From Candidatus Heimdallarchaeota archaeon (GTDB taxonomy: Archaea; Asgardarchaeota; Heimdallarchaeia; Heimdallarchaeales; Heimdallarchaeaceae), in assembly GCA_018238545.1 (NCBI GenBank), contig JABCTC010000019.1:1-64000 (forward strand): DNA of 64,000 bases, read 5' to 3'. Shown piece after piece: positions 42,406-51,992 of this stretch (within the stretch, counting starts at the first letter, position 1; each line of letters opens with the position of its first letter). The position numbers and the translations under genes were made by a program. Under the pieces are notes generated by a model that saw nothing but the letters and a program-made list of their open reading frames with translations, searched no databases and was not told the DNA's origin.

Positions 42406-43278
42406 TCAATCTTTGTTAACCAACAATTGAGAAGTTTGTAATAGGTCGTTTATTTTTCGTTCTATTTGAAACTTATCGGAAAGAATCGCAAAAGATACTT
42501 TAAATTGGTGAATATTCTCAAGCTTCCCAACCATTTGTGATAAAACTGAAGCAATTTCATTGATTGATTCTTGCCCTTCTTCTTCTGTGACTATACCTAG
42601 AAAAGTAACAAATATATCTGATCTTCTTTTTTGAGAGAGAAGATTTATCATGCTTGTTGATTTCACTACTTGCATCTTGTCTAATGGATTAAAAATAAAT
42701 AAAAACCCCTCTGATAATTCAAAGAGAAGGTTAGCAATAGAAGTTATATCACGACCATAATTAATAACACAGAATCGACAGTCTACAATATCATTACCAA
42801 TAGTTTTTTCGGCATTTATTGGTTCATATCCCCCTTCATAATTGTATGTGGTTTGAAGATTTCCTTTGGTTAAATATGTGTCAATAACTCTTTGTACCAA
42901 AAAGTTTTCTCCATAAACAGTAATCTTAACTTTTGCTTTTTTGTCTAATCTTAAATTTCTAGCAAAGTCTTCCCTTATGATTTCTTTTGATAGTAAAGAA
43001 GACTGAGTGTATGGACCAGGCCTTGTACTCTGGTACCAAGAAACGAAAGTGTCTTTAATTTCAGCTGTAACGTCACGGACAAGTTCAGGTGTAATATACA
43101 CTTTTTTTCCAGAACTTACTGCTAATCCGAAAGCCATAGGAAGCTCTTTGATAAAATCAGCGAGATCTTGAGAATTTATATTAATGATTGATGAGAGTAT
43201 TTCTAATTCCCAGACATTCTTCTTATCGATAAGAGAAAGAAGTTGCTCAGCTATAGCATTTTCCTTTTCTGAACTCAT
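42406..43278 (-). CDS. Winged-helix plus Ras-fold-like pseudo-GTPase candidate
   Basis: The 290-residue protein has an N-terminal helical/winged region (residues ~5-75, LSLIDKKNVWELEILSSIIN in parts), then a ~170-residue segment with Ras-like order. It begins KITVYGENFLVQRVIDTYL (P-loop position, no GKS). CRFCVINYGRD lies at the switch II position and FLFIFNPLDKMQV at the DxxxVFD strand. VTFLGIV stands at the NKxD position. No nucleotide motif is intact. It resembles the C-terminal half of 38236-39294 in design, not in detail. It is a plausible partner of Ras-type signalling, but inference only. Confidence 0.55.
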   Translation of the reverse strand: MSSEKENAIAEQLLSLIDKKNVWELEILSSIININSQDLADFIKELPMAFGLAVSSGKKVYITPELVRDVTAEIKDTFVSWYQSTRPGPYTQSSLLSKEIIREDFARNLRLDKKAKVKITVYGENFLVQRVIDTYLTKGNLQTTYNYEGGYEPINAEKTIGNDIVDCRFCVINYGRDITSIANLLFELSEGFLFIFNPLDKMQVVKSTSMINLLSQKRRSDIFVTFLGIVTEEEGQESINEIASVLSQMVGKLENIHQFKVSFAILSDKFQIERKINDLLQTSQLLVNKD

Positions 43279-43393
43279 AGGAGGATACTAGTTCGAACTA
43301 CTTTAAAATAATTTCTAAATGTAGAGTTTTGGTTAAGCATTAAAGTTTTAAATAACACTCTTTTCATACATTTGTAAATAGTAGGTGTATTTA

Positions 43394-44371
43394 ATGGAAA
43401 TATTCGTTGGATTTGAATGGTGGCATTATCTGCTCTTGTTTGGTGCTGGATTGATTTCGGGAGCAATTTCTCCTACTTTTGGTATTGGAGGAGGCTTACT
43501 AAACGTTCCAATACTTCTTATAGGTTTTCCTGCTCTTATTGATACCTTTGTTACAGCAACTGGAGGAGCTATTTCTGTTGGTGATGCTGCAACAACCACC
43601 TCTTTAGCAGTTATCATTATTACAGCTTTAAGTGGTTCTATTTCATTTATGAGAGAAAAACGAACAGATTTTAGGGTGGCAATTACTTTCATGATCTTTG
43701 CTATACCTGGTGCAATTTCAGGAGCACTTTTCTCTAATCTTTTCTTAAAGGTGCAAGACGTTGGGATGGATCTTTACCAAATAGTTTTTGCTGTTACAAT
43801 GATTCTAATAGCGGTTTATAAGATAACTACAATTATAATCAGTAGGATTAAAAAGAAAAAAGGGATTACTGTTGAACAAAAAGAAATCTCTAAAGAAGAA
43901 ATTGCAGAAAGTCAAAAAGATAAACCTTGGTGGTTACATACTGTTCTTTTCAGAGAATTCTCCGATCATCATGAGATCCATTTTAAGTATAAAGTAAAAT
44001 TACTCCCTGGAGTATTGATTGCATTCATTGGTGGTTTTATTGGAACACTCCTAGGATTGGGAGGAGGGGTTATTTATGTCCCGATTTTAACCATGGGATT
44101 GGGTCTTCCTGCAGCAATTGCCACAGCAACTTCTACACTTACAATCCTATTTGCAACTCCTATTGGTTTAGGAATAAGATTACTTCTTGGGTCTTATGTT
44201 CATTGGGGAATAGTGATTTGTATGGCTGCAGGAACTTTAATTACTGCAAATATAGTTCCAAGATTCTTATTCAAGATAAAATCAGAAGTAATCTTAACAG
44301 GATTTTGGCTATTAGCAATTTCAGCCGCGATTAGGGTGCTAATAAAAGTATTTACAGATATAAGCATTTAA
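43394..44371 (+). CDS. TauE/SafE-family sulfite/sulfonate exporter-like permease
   Basis: With the ATG at 43394 (AGGTG 6-8 bases upstream) the protein is 325 residues with 8-9 TM helices in two related halves. Each half has the family hallmark of a Gly-rich motif: LISGAISPTFGIGGGLLNVPILL and FIGTLLGLGGGVIYVPIL. TauE/SafE carriers export sulfite, sulfonates or organic sulfur compounds. A charged cytosolic loop (~155-190) separates the halves. The sulfur-relay operon at 50584 lies 6 kb away, so a shared role in sulfur handling is possible. Confidence 0.87.
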   Translation: MEIFVGFEWWHYLLLFGAGLISGAISPTFGIGGGLLNVPILLIGFPALIDTFVTATGGAISVGDAATTTSLAVIIITALSGSISFMREKRTDFRVAITFMIFAIPGAISGALFSNLFLKVQDVGMDLYQIVFAVTMILIAVYKITTIIISRIKKKKGITVEQKEISKEEIAESQKDKPWWLHTVLFREFSDHHEIHFKYKVKLLPGVLIAFIGGFIGTLLGLGGGVIYVPILTMGLGLPAAIATATSTLTILFATPIGLGIRLLLGSYVHWGIVICMAAGTLITANIVPRFLFKIKSEVILTGFWLLAISAAIRVLIKVFTDISI

Positions 44372-44373
44372 TC

Positions 44374-45690
44374 TCACAGAGACAATTTCACCCTATATCC
44401 TCTTCCCAATTTTTTCGGTATTGGTAAGGGTTCTCCATCTGTTCCATAAACCATTGTTACAGTGCAGCCATACAATTCTTCCAAGGATGCTGTTTTTATT
44501 GGTATTTGGATATCTATCAGATAAAATGACTTCGATCCAAACTTATATGATTCTGGAGATTTAAAAATAAGCTTTGTAAGCGCTTCTTCAAGTATATCTA
44601 ATATCCTACCACTGCTGAAACCATCACCGTATGGATTTGAAAATTCTTTCATTTTTTTCATTATTTCTTTATCTGATAATAGGTGTTCAATAGTTTGAAG
44701 AATTTCAAGAGCTTTGGGTCGTACAAGGAAGTTAACTCCTCCTTCAACTGTTTCCGGTCTCTCTGTATTTGGTCTGATTGTGATACATGGAATTTTCAAT
44801 ATTGACGCTTCTTCAACTAAACCTCCTGAATCGGTGATAATTAGGTGACATTTTTCATCTGTTAGTAGTTTCAGCATTGACATGTAATTTACAGATTTGT
44901 AAATATACAACCCTTCTATCTGTTTGAATTTATCGTATAGCTTATACTCGTGTAATTTTTTCTCTGTTCTTGGATGTAATAAGAAGATTTTCAGATATCC
45001 TCTAAAAGATTCTAAAGCTTGAATAATTTCTAACAAGTTCTCTTTGTTCTCGACATTAGATACTCTGTGGATCGTACAAATAGAATATTCTCCGTTTACT
45101 TCTTGAAGAATCTTGTCAGCCTGTGAAGTCTTTGCTTTGGATAATTTCGAGGAGAAGATACGAATTGCATCTACTATAGTATTTCCTGTATTGAACACTC
45201 TTCTGGGTTCAATGCCTTCATTAAGTAGGTTCAAAACAGCTTTATCTGAAGGAGCGAAATGAATTGTTGCAACGCTATCTGCTATTCTTCGATTTATTTC
45301 TTCAGGCATTGTATTATCGTATGATCTCAAACCTGCTTCAATATGACCAAAGGGGATATCAGTTTGATTACTAACTAAAGCAGCTGCCAGTACACTTATT
45401 GTATCACCTACTGCTAAGACGATATCAGGTTTATTCTTCTTGTAATAGTTCCCAAGTTTTGTTATCATTTTTCCCAGTTGAGTATGGAGGGCGGTAGATT
45501 TTACTTCTAAATTAATATCTGGAGATGGGATGTGTAAGGATTTCAAGAATTGTTCAGACATTTCCACGTCGTAATGTTGACCTGTATGTATTATATTGAA
45601 AGAAATCTTTCTTCTCTGAGCTTCAAGTATTAATGGTGCTAGTTTTATTATTTCAGGCCTTGTTCCTAGAACAAATGAAATGGAAACCAT
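44374..45690 (-). CDS. wecB: UDP-N-acetylglucosamine 2-epimerase with C-terminal extension
   Basis: The N-terminus (ISFVLGTRPEIIKLAPLI), the HTGQHYD motif, GHIEAGLRSYDNTMPEEINR in parts, and DSGGLVEEASILKIPCITIRPNTERPETVEGG in parts are diagnostic of non-hydrolysing UDP-GlcNAc 2-epimerases, which form UDP-ManNAc for cell-surface glycans. The catalytic core ends near residue 365. About 75 extra residues follow, with a small beta-rich segment (FYLIDIQIPIKTAS, YGCTVTMVYG, GYRVKLSL) that the family lacks. No other sugar-nucleotide gene stands beside it. ATG at 45690 chosen; a TTG two codons earlier is possible. Confidence 0.9.
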   Translation of the reverse strand: MVSISFVLGTRPEIIKLAPLILEAQRRKISFNIIHTGQHYDVEMSEQFLKSLHIPSPDINLEVKSTALHTQLGKMITKLGNYYKKNKPDIVLAVGDTISVLAAALVSNQTDIPFGHIEAGLRSYDNTMPEEINRRIADSVATIHFAPSDKAVLNLLNEGIEPRRVFNTGNTIVDAIRIFSSKLSKAKTSQADKILQEVNGEYSICTIHRVSNVENKENLLEIIQALESFRGYLKIFLLHPRTEKKLHEYKLYDKFKQIEGLYIYKSVNYMSMLKLLTDEKCHLIITDSGGLVEEASILKIPCITIRPNTERPETVEGGVNFLVRPKALEILQTIEHLLSDKEIMKKMKEFSNPYGDGFSSGRILDILEEALTKLIFKSPESYKFGSKSFYLIDIQIPIKTASLEELYGCTVTMVYGTDGEPLPIPKKLGRGYRVKLSL

Positions 45691-45741
45691 TAGCAATAGT
45701 TATTCTTTGAAAAATATAAGTCTTAGTGAAGTTGAGTAAGA

Positions 45742-46839
45742 TTAAGACATGAGAGTGAAATTTTTCTCTAGTAGAGACAGAACATAATCAACTTGCTCCC
45801 CTGTTAGCATTTTATTTACTTTGAAATCCACGAGATAGCTATCTAACTCTTCAATAACCAGCTTTGTAGTTTTAGCTAGTACTCTACTTGAAATCTTTGT
45901 TTGTATTATAATGAAGATTTTTTCTCCTGCGTAGAAGGACATAGTAGAGGAACTAGTTTTCAATTCTTTGAATTGCTCTTCCTCGGTCGTTGCTACGTAC
46001 TCACGAACAAAGTGAAAAAGACCAGCAAGATATCCTGAAGCTGCAATTATTTTTTCTTCAAAAGAAATCCTTCTACCTCGGAGAGGAGAATAACCAAGAA
46101 GAGGGTTCCCTTCTCGATCTACTACCAAAATCGCTTCAATACCATGAGATAGAGATTGACTCTGGTAGAATGAAACAATTAAAACAACGACGAAGGTATA
46201 TGCAAGATCAGCTATATTGAAAGCTAGAATATTTTCTTCGAGCATCTTCCGCCTTATAGTAACCAGAACTGCAAAACCAATTAATAACAAGATAAGAAGT
46301 AAGGTTACATCCCTTTTTACTTTTATTCTTCTACTTTTTGATGAAGACGCAAGTTTGAAGTATCGTACATAGACACCTAGTAAGAGGAAAGAACTTACTA
46401 AAACTAAAGAACCATAAATGAATCCATAAATATCTGTAAAAATAACATCATAAATTGATATAGTTAAGATTCTGAAACTTTCGATTGAAACATCCAATGG
46501 AATAATTATGAAGTAAAGAGCCAAAGTAGATAGACTGATTGCGAGAATTCTACTTGCTCTAGACGTTATAATCATAGATTGTTCTAAACAAGCTGTAAAA
46601 AGGATAATTAAAGCAACTGATTGAACAACTTGTAAAATACGATATAAAATTAACAATGCTGGGTTCTGGTTTTCTAATACCTCAATTATTTCAAATAGGC
46701 CATAAGATATAAGAAATGCTACCCACGGCTTATAAAATGGATTTTGTCTTTTAATTCCCCAATATGTGGCAAAAGCTCCGCCCAAGATTAGCGCTACTGC
46801 TACACTATATTTGAAGATAATATATGTTTGGTCAAACAT
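45742..46839 (-). CDS. Seven-TM-like membrane protein with C-terminal Roadblock/longin-like domain
   Basis: The ATG at 46839 (AGGGG 6 bases upstream) gives 365 residues. About six or seven TM helices span residues ~5-225, with a basic loop SSSKSRRIKVKRD before the last pair. A C-terminal domain (~235-365) follows: EAILVVDREGNPLLGYSPL, a helix IIAASGYLAGLFHFVREYV, then LKTSSSTMSFY, EKIFIIIQTK and a long helix. This beta-beta-alpha-beta-beta-beta-alpha order is that of Roadblock/LC7 and longin-like folds, which bind small GTPases. A membrane receptor that recruits a GTPase would be the natural reading, but is inference. No partner gene is adjacent. Confidence 0.68.
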   Translation of the reverse strand: MFDQTYIIFKYSVAVALILGGAFATYWGIKRQNPFYKPWVAFLISYGLFEIIEVLENQNPALLILYRILQVVQSVALIILFTACLEQSMIITSRASRILAISLSTLALYFIIIPLDVSIESFRILTISIYDVIFTDIYGFIYGSLVLVSSFLLLGVYVRYFKLASSSKSRRIKVKRDVTLLLILLLIGFAVLVTIRRKMLEENILAFNIADLAYTFVVVLIVSFYQSQSLSHGIEAILVVDREGNPLLGYSPLRGRRISFEEKIIAASGYLAGLFHFVREYVATTEEEQFKELKTSSSTMSFYAGEKIFIIIQTKISSRVLAKTTKLVIEELDSYLVDFKVNKMLTGEQVDYVLSLLEKNFTLMS

Positions 46840-46942
46840 TTGAACCCCTAACTGTTCTACCTTTAATATACAGAAGAGCATATCCCTATAAAACATTTGT
46901 TAGAGGTTGTAAAAAGGGTTGAGTGTATTGAATAGGTTTTAA

Positions 46943-48634
46943 TTACTTTCTAATATTATCTTCGGGTCCCCACATCTTGCTCAAATTTTTAGATTTTCGC
47001 AAGTAGAAGAAGAGGTAGACAATTGCTAGTGTACCAAAAATGCCTGCGAGAATATAGAAAGCAAAAGGAGATGGAGGTTTTACATTTCGAACATTTAACC
47101 TAATTTCACCTATATCAGATATCCAATCCTTTCCATCATAAACAGCAACTTTCAAGTAGTATGAACCTGGATCTACAGAGGTTACATTCCAGAAGAAGGA
47201 GGTTTGATCTGTTAGATTTGTTCCTAAAACATCCCAGTTCCAACCATTATCTGAAACTAAAACTGTACAATTTAGATCATCTCCATCCAAGTCATCCATT
47301 GTCCAGGTTATGGTATAATTTTCAAATACTTGATTCACCGTTGAAGGATTTGTTACTTCAATACTGGGGAGGTTGTTGGAATAAGTTAATCTTGGTTCTT
47401 CAGCTAAATAGATCATAGCTGGGTAGACATATTCACAATTAGATAGAATTTGGTTTCCAGGAGGATTGAAATCATCAAACCATGACCCAGTTAAGCTATA
47501 ATAAGTTTCTAAGGTAAAACAAAGAATATTATGAGAAACATAGCAGTAATCTCCCCACTCACCATTTGCGTATCCCGCTGATTCATTCCAAAGTGGCCAA
47601 TGGAGAATATCTTGCAAGTCAACTAACAGTGCATTAAATTCATCTTCATCAGCTAAAGGTAAGGAGCCATTATGAGCCCAAGGAGTGAGTATAGATTTTA
47701 TACCACTGTGAAGACTAATAGCAAAATTGAAAGCATGTTCCAGCATGAAATTTCTCATGATTTGGGTTTCATTCTCACTGAAGGGATAGGCTCCGCGATA
47801 AAAAGGATCTTTTTTTACAGTAGAAGAACCAGCACCTTCCCAGTAAGCTCCATAATTTCGATTGAGATCGACACCTCCAGGTAAATCTTCAGCTTCTGAA
47901 CCATCACCATCTAAATCTGATTGTAGAATTGCAGAAGTGTTTGCATCATAATCCCAGTAATATATCCGTTCTAGTTCATCATCGAGTAAACCATCCATGT
48001 CGGTGTCGTTTAAACCATCCCCATCGTCGTCAATGGTATGTAGATTTTTGCGCTGTTCAGGAAACCAATGAATAATCGAAATACCATCTGGGTTTAACAT
48101 AGGAATGATATATAATTCTCTGCTAGATAATAGATCTTCAAAGAGACCAAAAATTGAATCATATACAATTTTGTCTATGAAATAAAGTGCATTTTCTACA
48201 GAGATCAATTCTCTAGCATGATGTTCTGCTACGATGTAATATTCTGTTTTAGCACTGGTTATTGTTTCATTAGTTAGTTTCACACACCAAACATCATTAT
48301 TATGCCATGTTTTCCCTATTGAGAATACATCCACTATTTCAGGAAAAGTAGCATTCAGGAGTACTAGCTTATCTGTTAATTCTGTGTAATTGTGATAAGG
48401 CCCTAGATCCTCTCCCCAGTAGACTACATCTTCACCACTAATTGGTCCAGGTGCACCAGCAAGTTCTTGCCATAACCAATAGTAAGCTTCTGGTTCTGTT
48501 TCTTCCTGACTCTGAACAGCAAATATGAAAGAGGAATTAACTACAGTATTCAATATCTGGGAATTAAAAAATAGTATAAGGATAAATACTCCTAGAGTCT
48601 TTCTCTTCATTGTTCTATTTGATATAATTATCAT
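46943..48634 (-). CDS. Secreted M14-family zinc carboxypeptidase, membrane anchored
   Basis: The 563-residue protein has a signal peptide after the basic MKRKTLG (residues 9-15), and a peptidase domain (~75-400) with the zinc motif HHARELIS (H-x2-E), PMLNPDG, the substrate-binding DLNRNYGAYW, and the third zinc ligand in LHSG. A catalytic Glu is plausible in FTLETYY near residue 385. An Ig-like domain with an Asp-rich stretch (EVTNPSTVNQV onward) and a C-terminal TM helix plus a basic tail follow. It removes C-terminal residues from extracellular peptides. A calcium-like D-rich loop (DDDGDGLNDTDMDGL) sits inside the domain. Confidence 0.9.
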   Translation of the reverse strand: MIIISNRTMKRKTLGVFILILFFNSQILNTVVNSSFIFAVQSQEETEPEAYYWLWQELAGAPGPISGEDVVYWGEDLGPYHNYTELTDKLVLLNATFPEIVDVFSIGKTWHNNDVWCVKLTNETITSAKTEYYIVAEHHARELISVENALYFIDKIVYDSIFGLFEDLLSSRELYIIPMLNPDGISIIHWFPEQRKNLHTIDDDGDGLNDTDMDGLLDDELERIYYWDYDANTSAILQSDLDGDGSEAEDLPGGVDLNRNYGAYWEGAGSSTVKKDPFYRGAYPFSENETQIMRNFMLEHAFNFAISLHSGIKSILTPWAHNGSLPLADEDEFNALLVDLQDILHWPLWNESAGYANGEWGDYCYVSHNILCFTLETYYSLTGSWFDDFNPPGNQILSNCEYVYPAMIYLAEEPRLTYSNNLPSIEVTNPSTVNQVFENYTITWTMDDLDGDDLNCTVLVSDNGWNWDVLGTNLTDQTSFFWNVTSVDPGSYYLKVAVYDGKDWISDIGEIRLNVRNVKPPSPFAFYILAGIFGTLAIVYLFFYLRKSKNLSKMWGPEDNIRK

Positions 48635-48712
48635 TAATAAATCTCACTAATTGTATGAATATATGAACAAAACTGCTCAAAATGTTTTTAAGACTAATCC
48701 GAGTAAGATAAA

Positions 48713-50482
48713 ATGGGTTTTATTATGAGAAAAAAAACTATTATTAATTTCATGATTTTGTCATCTTTACTAATTGTAGTAATTAGCTTAAGTTTTTCTA
48801 GCAATGTAACAGCTGTCACAGACAGTTTCACAGAAAATTTTTCATCCACAAGTTACCGTGATTTTGTCAATTCAGATGTATCAGATTGGGGATCAGGTGA
48901 GATAAGAATCTCTAATCAAGAGCCTTCAGAATTGGGTAATTACCCCTCTTCCGATGAATCATTAGATGTAGCCATCGACGGTGATCTAGCATATGTACCA
49001 GATAGAACCAATGGAGTTATGATTCTTAATATTTCGAATTCATTGTCTCCTAGTTTTGTAGGTAATTATACTCCAACAGTTACTAGCAAAGCAGAAGATG
49101 TTTGCATTAGTGGTGATTATGCATACATTGGTTATAGTTGGGCTGGATTTCACATCATTGATATAAGTGATCCTGAAAATCCAACTAACGTTTATACATA
49201 TAATCCAGGAGATGCTTGGGGAGACGTGGAAGTGATTGGAAATTATGCGTACGTTATATCCAATCTTGGACTTTATGTATTTGATGTAACAAATCTAGGA
49301 AGTGTTTCTGTGGATGATTTCATAGGATATCCTCCAACAGGATTGCCAAACGGTTTAAAAATACAAGGTAACTATGCGTACATTGCTTCTGGGAATGTCA
49401 ATTTGTGGGTAGTTGATATAACAGATACAACCAACATTCTAGATGTAGGAACATTTGGTCCTTCTGAATATGGTAGAAACCTATTCATATCTGGAGATTT
49501 TGTATATGTCGCAAGTGCTACAAATGGAGTGAATATCTACAATATTAGCAATCCTCTTTCTCCAATCGTTATAGGAGATTATTCTGGAATTTTTGGAGAC
49601 CAAATTTATAACACATACATTGTAGATGACACATTATATTGTTCAGGGGGTACTAATGGTTTAATTGTAGTCGATGTTAGTGATCCAACAACTCCAAGCC
49701 AATATACTGTTGCTGACACAGCAGGTGAAACTAAAGCAATTGTTGTAATTGGAGGTCTTGCCTATATTGCTGATGGCCCAAATGGTTTACAAATACTTGA
49801 TGTTAGTACAATTTACCAATATAACACGGAAAGTACTGCACAATCATACGCAGTGTTCACTGGTGAACAGGAAACTCTCTTGAGAAATGCAACACTAACT
49901 GCAACAGATACAATTGTTGTAAACACTGCAATAGATTATTATCTCTCTGCAGATAACGGTGTGAACTGGGAAAGCATAACATCGGGCGTACTTCATACAT
50001 TTATCAATCAAGGTTACCAATTGAAGTGGAAGGCAGTTTTAAGTACAACAAACATAGACATTACTCCTTATATTGATACAATATCTATAGACTATATCTC
50101 GAAACTTAATGCAGTATCACTGTTAAATCCATATAATGGAATCGTAACAATAGATGATACACCCACTTTTGAATGGGCTGAATTGACAGGTATTAGCGAC
50201 TACCTGATTCAAATAGATGAAACTGATGACTTCCTAGCTCCAGTCATAAATGAAACAGTAGCTGATACAACATATACAGTATCATCAGCTTTAGCACCAA
50301 AAACCTATTACTGGAGAGTTTCTGGGATAGATAATGGAGGAGATACAGGTATTTTTTCAGAAGCAAGAATACTTGTTATTCAAGCATTAGTACCTGAATT
50401 TAATTTCATCTCATTTTCAGTATTCACTCTGATTACTCTTTCAATCGTTTTTGTAGTAGTATTGAAAAGAAAGAGAAGCTAG
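48713..50482 (+). CDS. LVIVD beta-propeller surface protein with PEF-CTERM-like tail
   Basis: The 589-residue protein has a basic start (MGFIMRKK), a signal peptide to about residue 34, seven LVIVD-type repeats (e.g. GDYAYIGYSWAGFHIIDISD), a beta-sandwich with a fibronectin-type look (TPTFEWAELTG...TYYWRVSG), and PEF near the C-terminus followed by a hydrophobic helix and KRKRS. The PEF plus helix plus basic layout is the PEF-CTERM sorting signal processed by archaeosortases in other archaea. A paralog without an intact signal peptide is encoded at 18254-19951. Likely exposed on the cell surface; ligand unknown. Confidence 0.86.
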   Translation: MGFIMRKKTIINFMILSSLLIVVISLSFSSNVTAVTDSFTENFSSTSYRDFVNSDVSDWGSGEIRISNQEPSELGNYPSSDESLDVAIDGDLAYVPDRTNGVMILNISNSLSPSFVGNYTPTVTSKAEDVCISGDYAYIGYSWAGFHIIDISDPENPTNVYTYNPGDAWGDVEVIGNYAYVISNLGLYVFDVTNLGSVSVDDFIGYPPTGLPNGLKIQGNYAYIASGNVNLWVVDITDTTNILDVGTFGPSEYGRNLFISGDFVYVASATNGVNIYNISNPLSPIVIGDYSGIFGDQIYNTYIVDDTLYCSGGTNGLIVVDVSDPTTPSQYTVADTAGETKAIVVIGGLAYIADGPNGLQILDVSTIYQYNTESTAQSYAVFTGEQETLLRNATLTATDTIVVNTAIDYYLSADNGVNWESITSGVLHTFINQGYQLKWKAVLSTTNIDITPYIDTISIDYISKLNAVSLLNPYNGIVTIDDTPTFEWAELTGISDYLIQIDETDDFLAPVINETVADTTYTVSSALAPKTYYWRVSGIDNGGDTGIFSEARILVIQALVPEFNFISFSVFTLITLSIVFVVVLKRKRS

Positions 50483-50484
50483 CC

Positions 50485-50517
50485 TTCTTTTCTTTTTCCA
50501 CTTTTTTTAATTGTTTT
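50485..50517 (+). terminator. Possible oligo-T terminator after the propeller gene
   Basis: Four T-rich runs (up to seven consecutive T) follow the stop codon immediately, with no clear hairpin. The next gene starts 100 bp downstream behind a TTAAATAA-type box, so transcription is expected to stop here. Confidence 0.4.
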
Positions 50518-50583
50518 CTAGTCAAAGAAAAAGGCTTAAATAACGGTTGTGCAGAGATGTTCCATAAGCGAAAGCAGTAGTGA

Positions 50584-50829
50584 ATGTTTATGACCAAATA
50601 TGATATTGCAATAGAAATAGATGCACGCGGCAGTTTCTGTCCAGGACCTATGATGGAGTTAATTAAGGCGATTCGTCAATCTGAAGTTGGCGAATTTCTC
50701 TCACTACTAAGTGAAGATGAAGGAACACGAAATGATGTTCCTGCATGGATAAACAAGGCAAAACATGAACTTGTTGAGATCATATATGAGGACGGTTACG
50801 ATCGTTACATCGTCAAGAAGCTACACTAG
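50584..50829 (+). CDS. TusA/SirA-type sulfurtransferase, first in sulfur-relay operon
   Basis: The 81-residue TusA-fold protein has the catalytic Cys in FCPGPMMEL (C19-P-G-P), one residue changed from the usual CPxP in that G replaces L. The remainder (EGTRNDVPAWINKAKHELVE) fits the second helix and strand 3-4 of TusA. It carries persulfide sulfur between enzymes. Its stop codon is 10 bases before the ATG of the flavoprotein, so the genes are coupled. Start: ATG at 50584; a second ATG two codons on is possible. Confidence 0.87.
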   Translation: MFMTKYDIAIEIDARGSFCPGPMMELIKAIRQSEVGEFLSLLSEDEGTRNDVPAWINKAKHELVEIIYEDGYDRYIVKKLH

Positions 50830-50839
50830 AGGAAATATT

Positions 50840-51982
50840 ATGCAACGAATTGTTATAGTTGGTGGGGGTTTTAGTGGCATAAATGTTGCTAACAAAATTT
50901 CCATGAAAACCAAACGAAAAGATGTTAGTATTATTCTCATTGAACCAAGGGAAGACAATGTCTACGAACCATTTTACCTATACTGGAGTTTTAGAAAGGA
51001 TCCTTTGAAAAAATTTCACATTCCAATCAGAAAAGTCTTGAGAAAAAGAGTTCAACACATTCCTGCTTTAGCTACGAAAATTGACACAAAAAATAAATCC
51101 GTAGATTTATCAAACGGTGAAACAATACGTTATGATTACCTAATTATAGCTACTGGAGCTCGTATGGCTGAAGAGAAGGTTGGTGCTTATGAAAAAGACA
51201 ATGTTCATCATTTCTATCTAACAAAAGCAACAACAGAACTTCAAGAAGCTTTGAAAAACTTCAATGGAGGAACAATTGTAATTTCTCCATCTACTGTACC
51301 CTATAAATGCCCTCCTGCACCAATGGAATTCGCGTTTATGGTTGATAGATATCTTCGAAAACGAAAAATTAGAGATAAATCTACAATCAAGTTCCTCTAC
51401 CCTCTTTTGAGACCTTACCCAGAACGTAGAGTTGCAGCAAAAATACAAGAACTCTACGATAAGAGAGGAATAGAATTTGTCGAATTCTTCAATTTTGAAA
51501 GAGTTGATAAGGAAAATAATAAAATTGTATCTCTTGAAGGAGATGAAATAGATTACGATTTACTCGTACTAATTCCCCCTCATGAAGGTCATAAAGTAAT
51601 TATCGAAGCAGGCTTAGGAGATAGAGAAGGTTTTGTTCCAACAGATAGATTCACTCTAAAAGTAAAAGATCAGGATAACATCTATGCTATTGGAGACTGT
51701 ACAAATCTACCTGTTTCAAAATCAGGTGCAGTTTCTCACTTCTCCGCGCCTACAGTTGCAAAAAATCTTCTTCTAGAGATGGAAGGCAAAGAACCTACAG
51801 AGAAATACGATGGTTTTACCATCTGCTTTGTTGTTACATCTCCACGACGTTCTCTATTACTCTTCTTTAGTTACGCATACCCACCAAAGAAGTTTGGTTT
51901 ACACAATCTCTTCATTTATGGTTTAGTGAAAAAAGCATTCAAAATTGCTTACTTCAAAGCTATACTTAGGGGATATCTATAA
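50840..51982 (+). CDS. FAD-dependent oxidoreductase (sulfide:quinone-oxidoreductase-like)
   Basis: The ATG at 50840 follows GAGG, giving 380 residues. The Rossmann motif is V-G-G-G-F-S-G at the N-terminus, the second nucleotide motif is around IIATGARM, and the C-terminal flavin motif is YAIGDCTNLPVSKSGAVSHF in parts. YKCPPAP at about residue 155 is the redox Cys region of sulfide:quinone oxidoreductase and flavocytochrome c dehydrogenases. It probably oxidises sulfide or a persulfide carrier and passes electrons to quinone or another acceptor. Two TusA genes, one on each side, support sulfur transfer as its role. Confidence 0.86.
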   Translation: MQRIVIVGGGFSGINVANKISMKTKRKDVSIILIEPREDNVYEPFYLYWSFRKDPLKKFHIPIRKVLRKRVQHIPALATKIDTKNKSVDLSNGETIRYDYLIIATGARMAEEKVGAYEKDNVHHFYLTKATTELQEALKNFNGGTIVISPSTVPYKCPPAPMEFAFMVDRYLRKRKIRDKSTIKFLYPLLRPYPERRVAAKIQELYDKRGIEFVEFFNFERVDKENNKIVSLEGDEIDYDLLVLIPPHEGHKVIIEAGLGDREGFVPTDRFTLKVKDQDNIYAIGDCTNLPVSKSGAVSHFSAPTVAKNLLLEMEGKEPTEKYDGFTICFVVTSPRRSLLLFFSYAYPPKKFGLHNLFIYGLVKKAFKIAYFKAILRGYL

Positions 51983-51992
51983 GGTGAAAATT

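Noticed and set aside
47161..47884. Two plus-strand frames inside the carboxypeptidase gene
   Set aside because: Both are antisense to conserved M14 and Ig-like regions.
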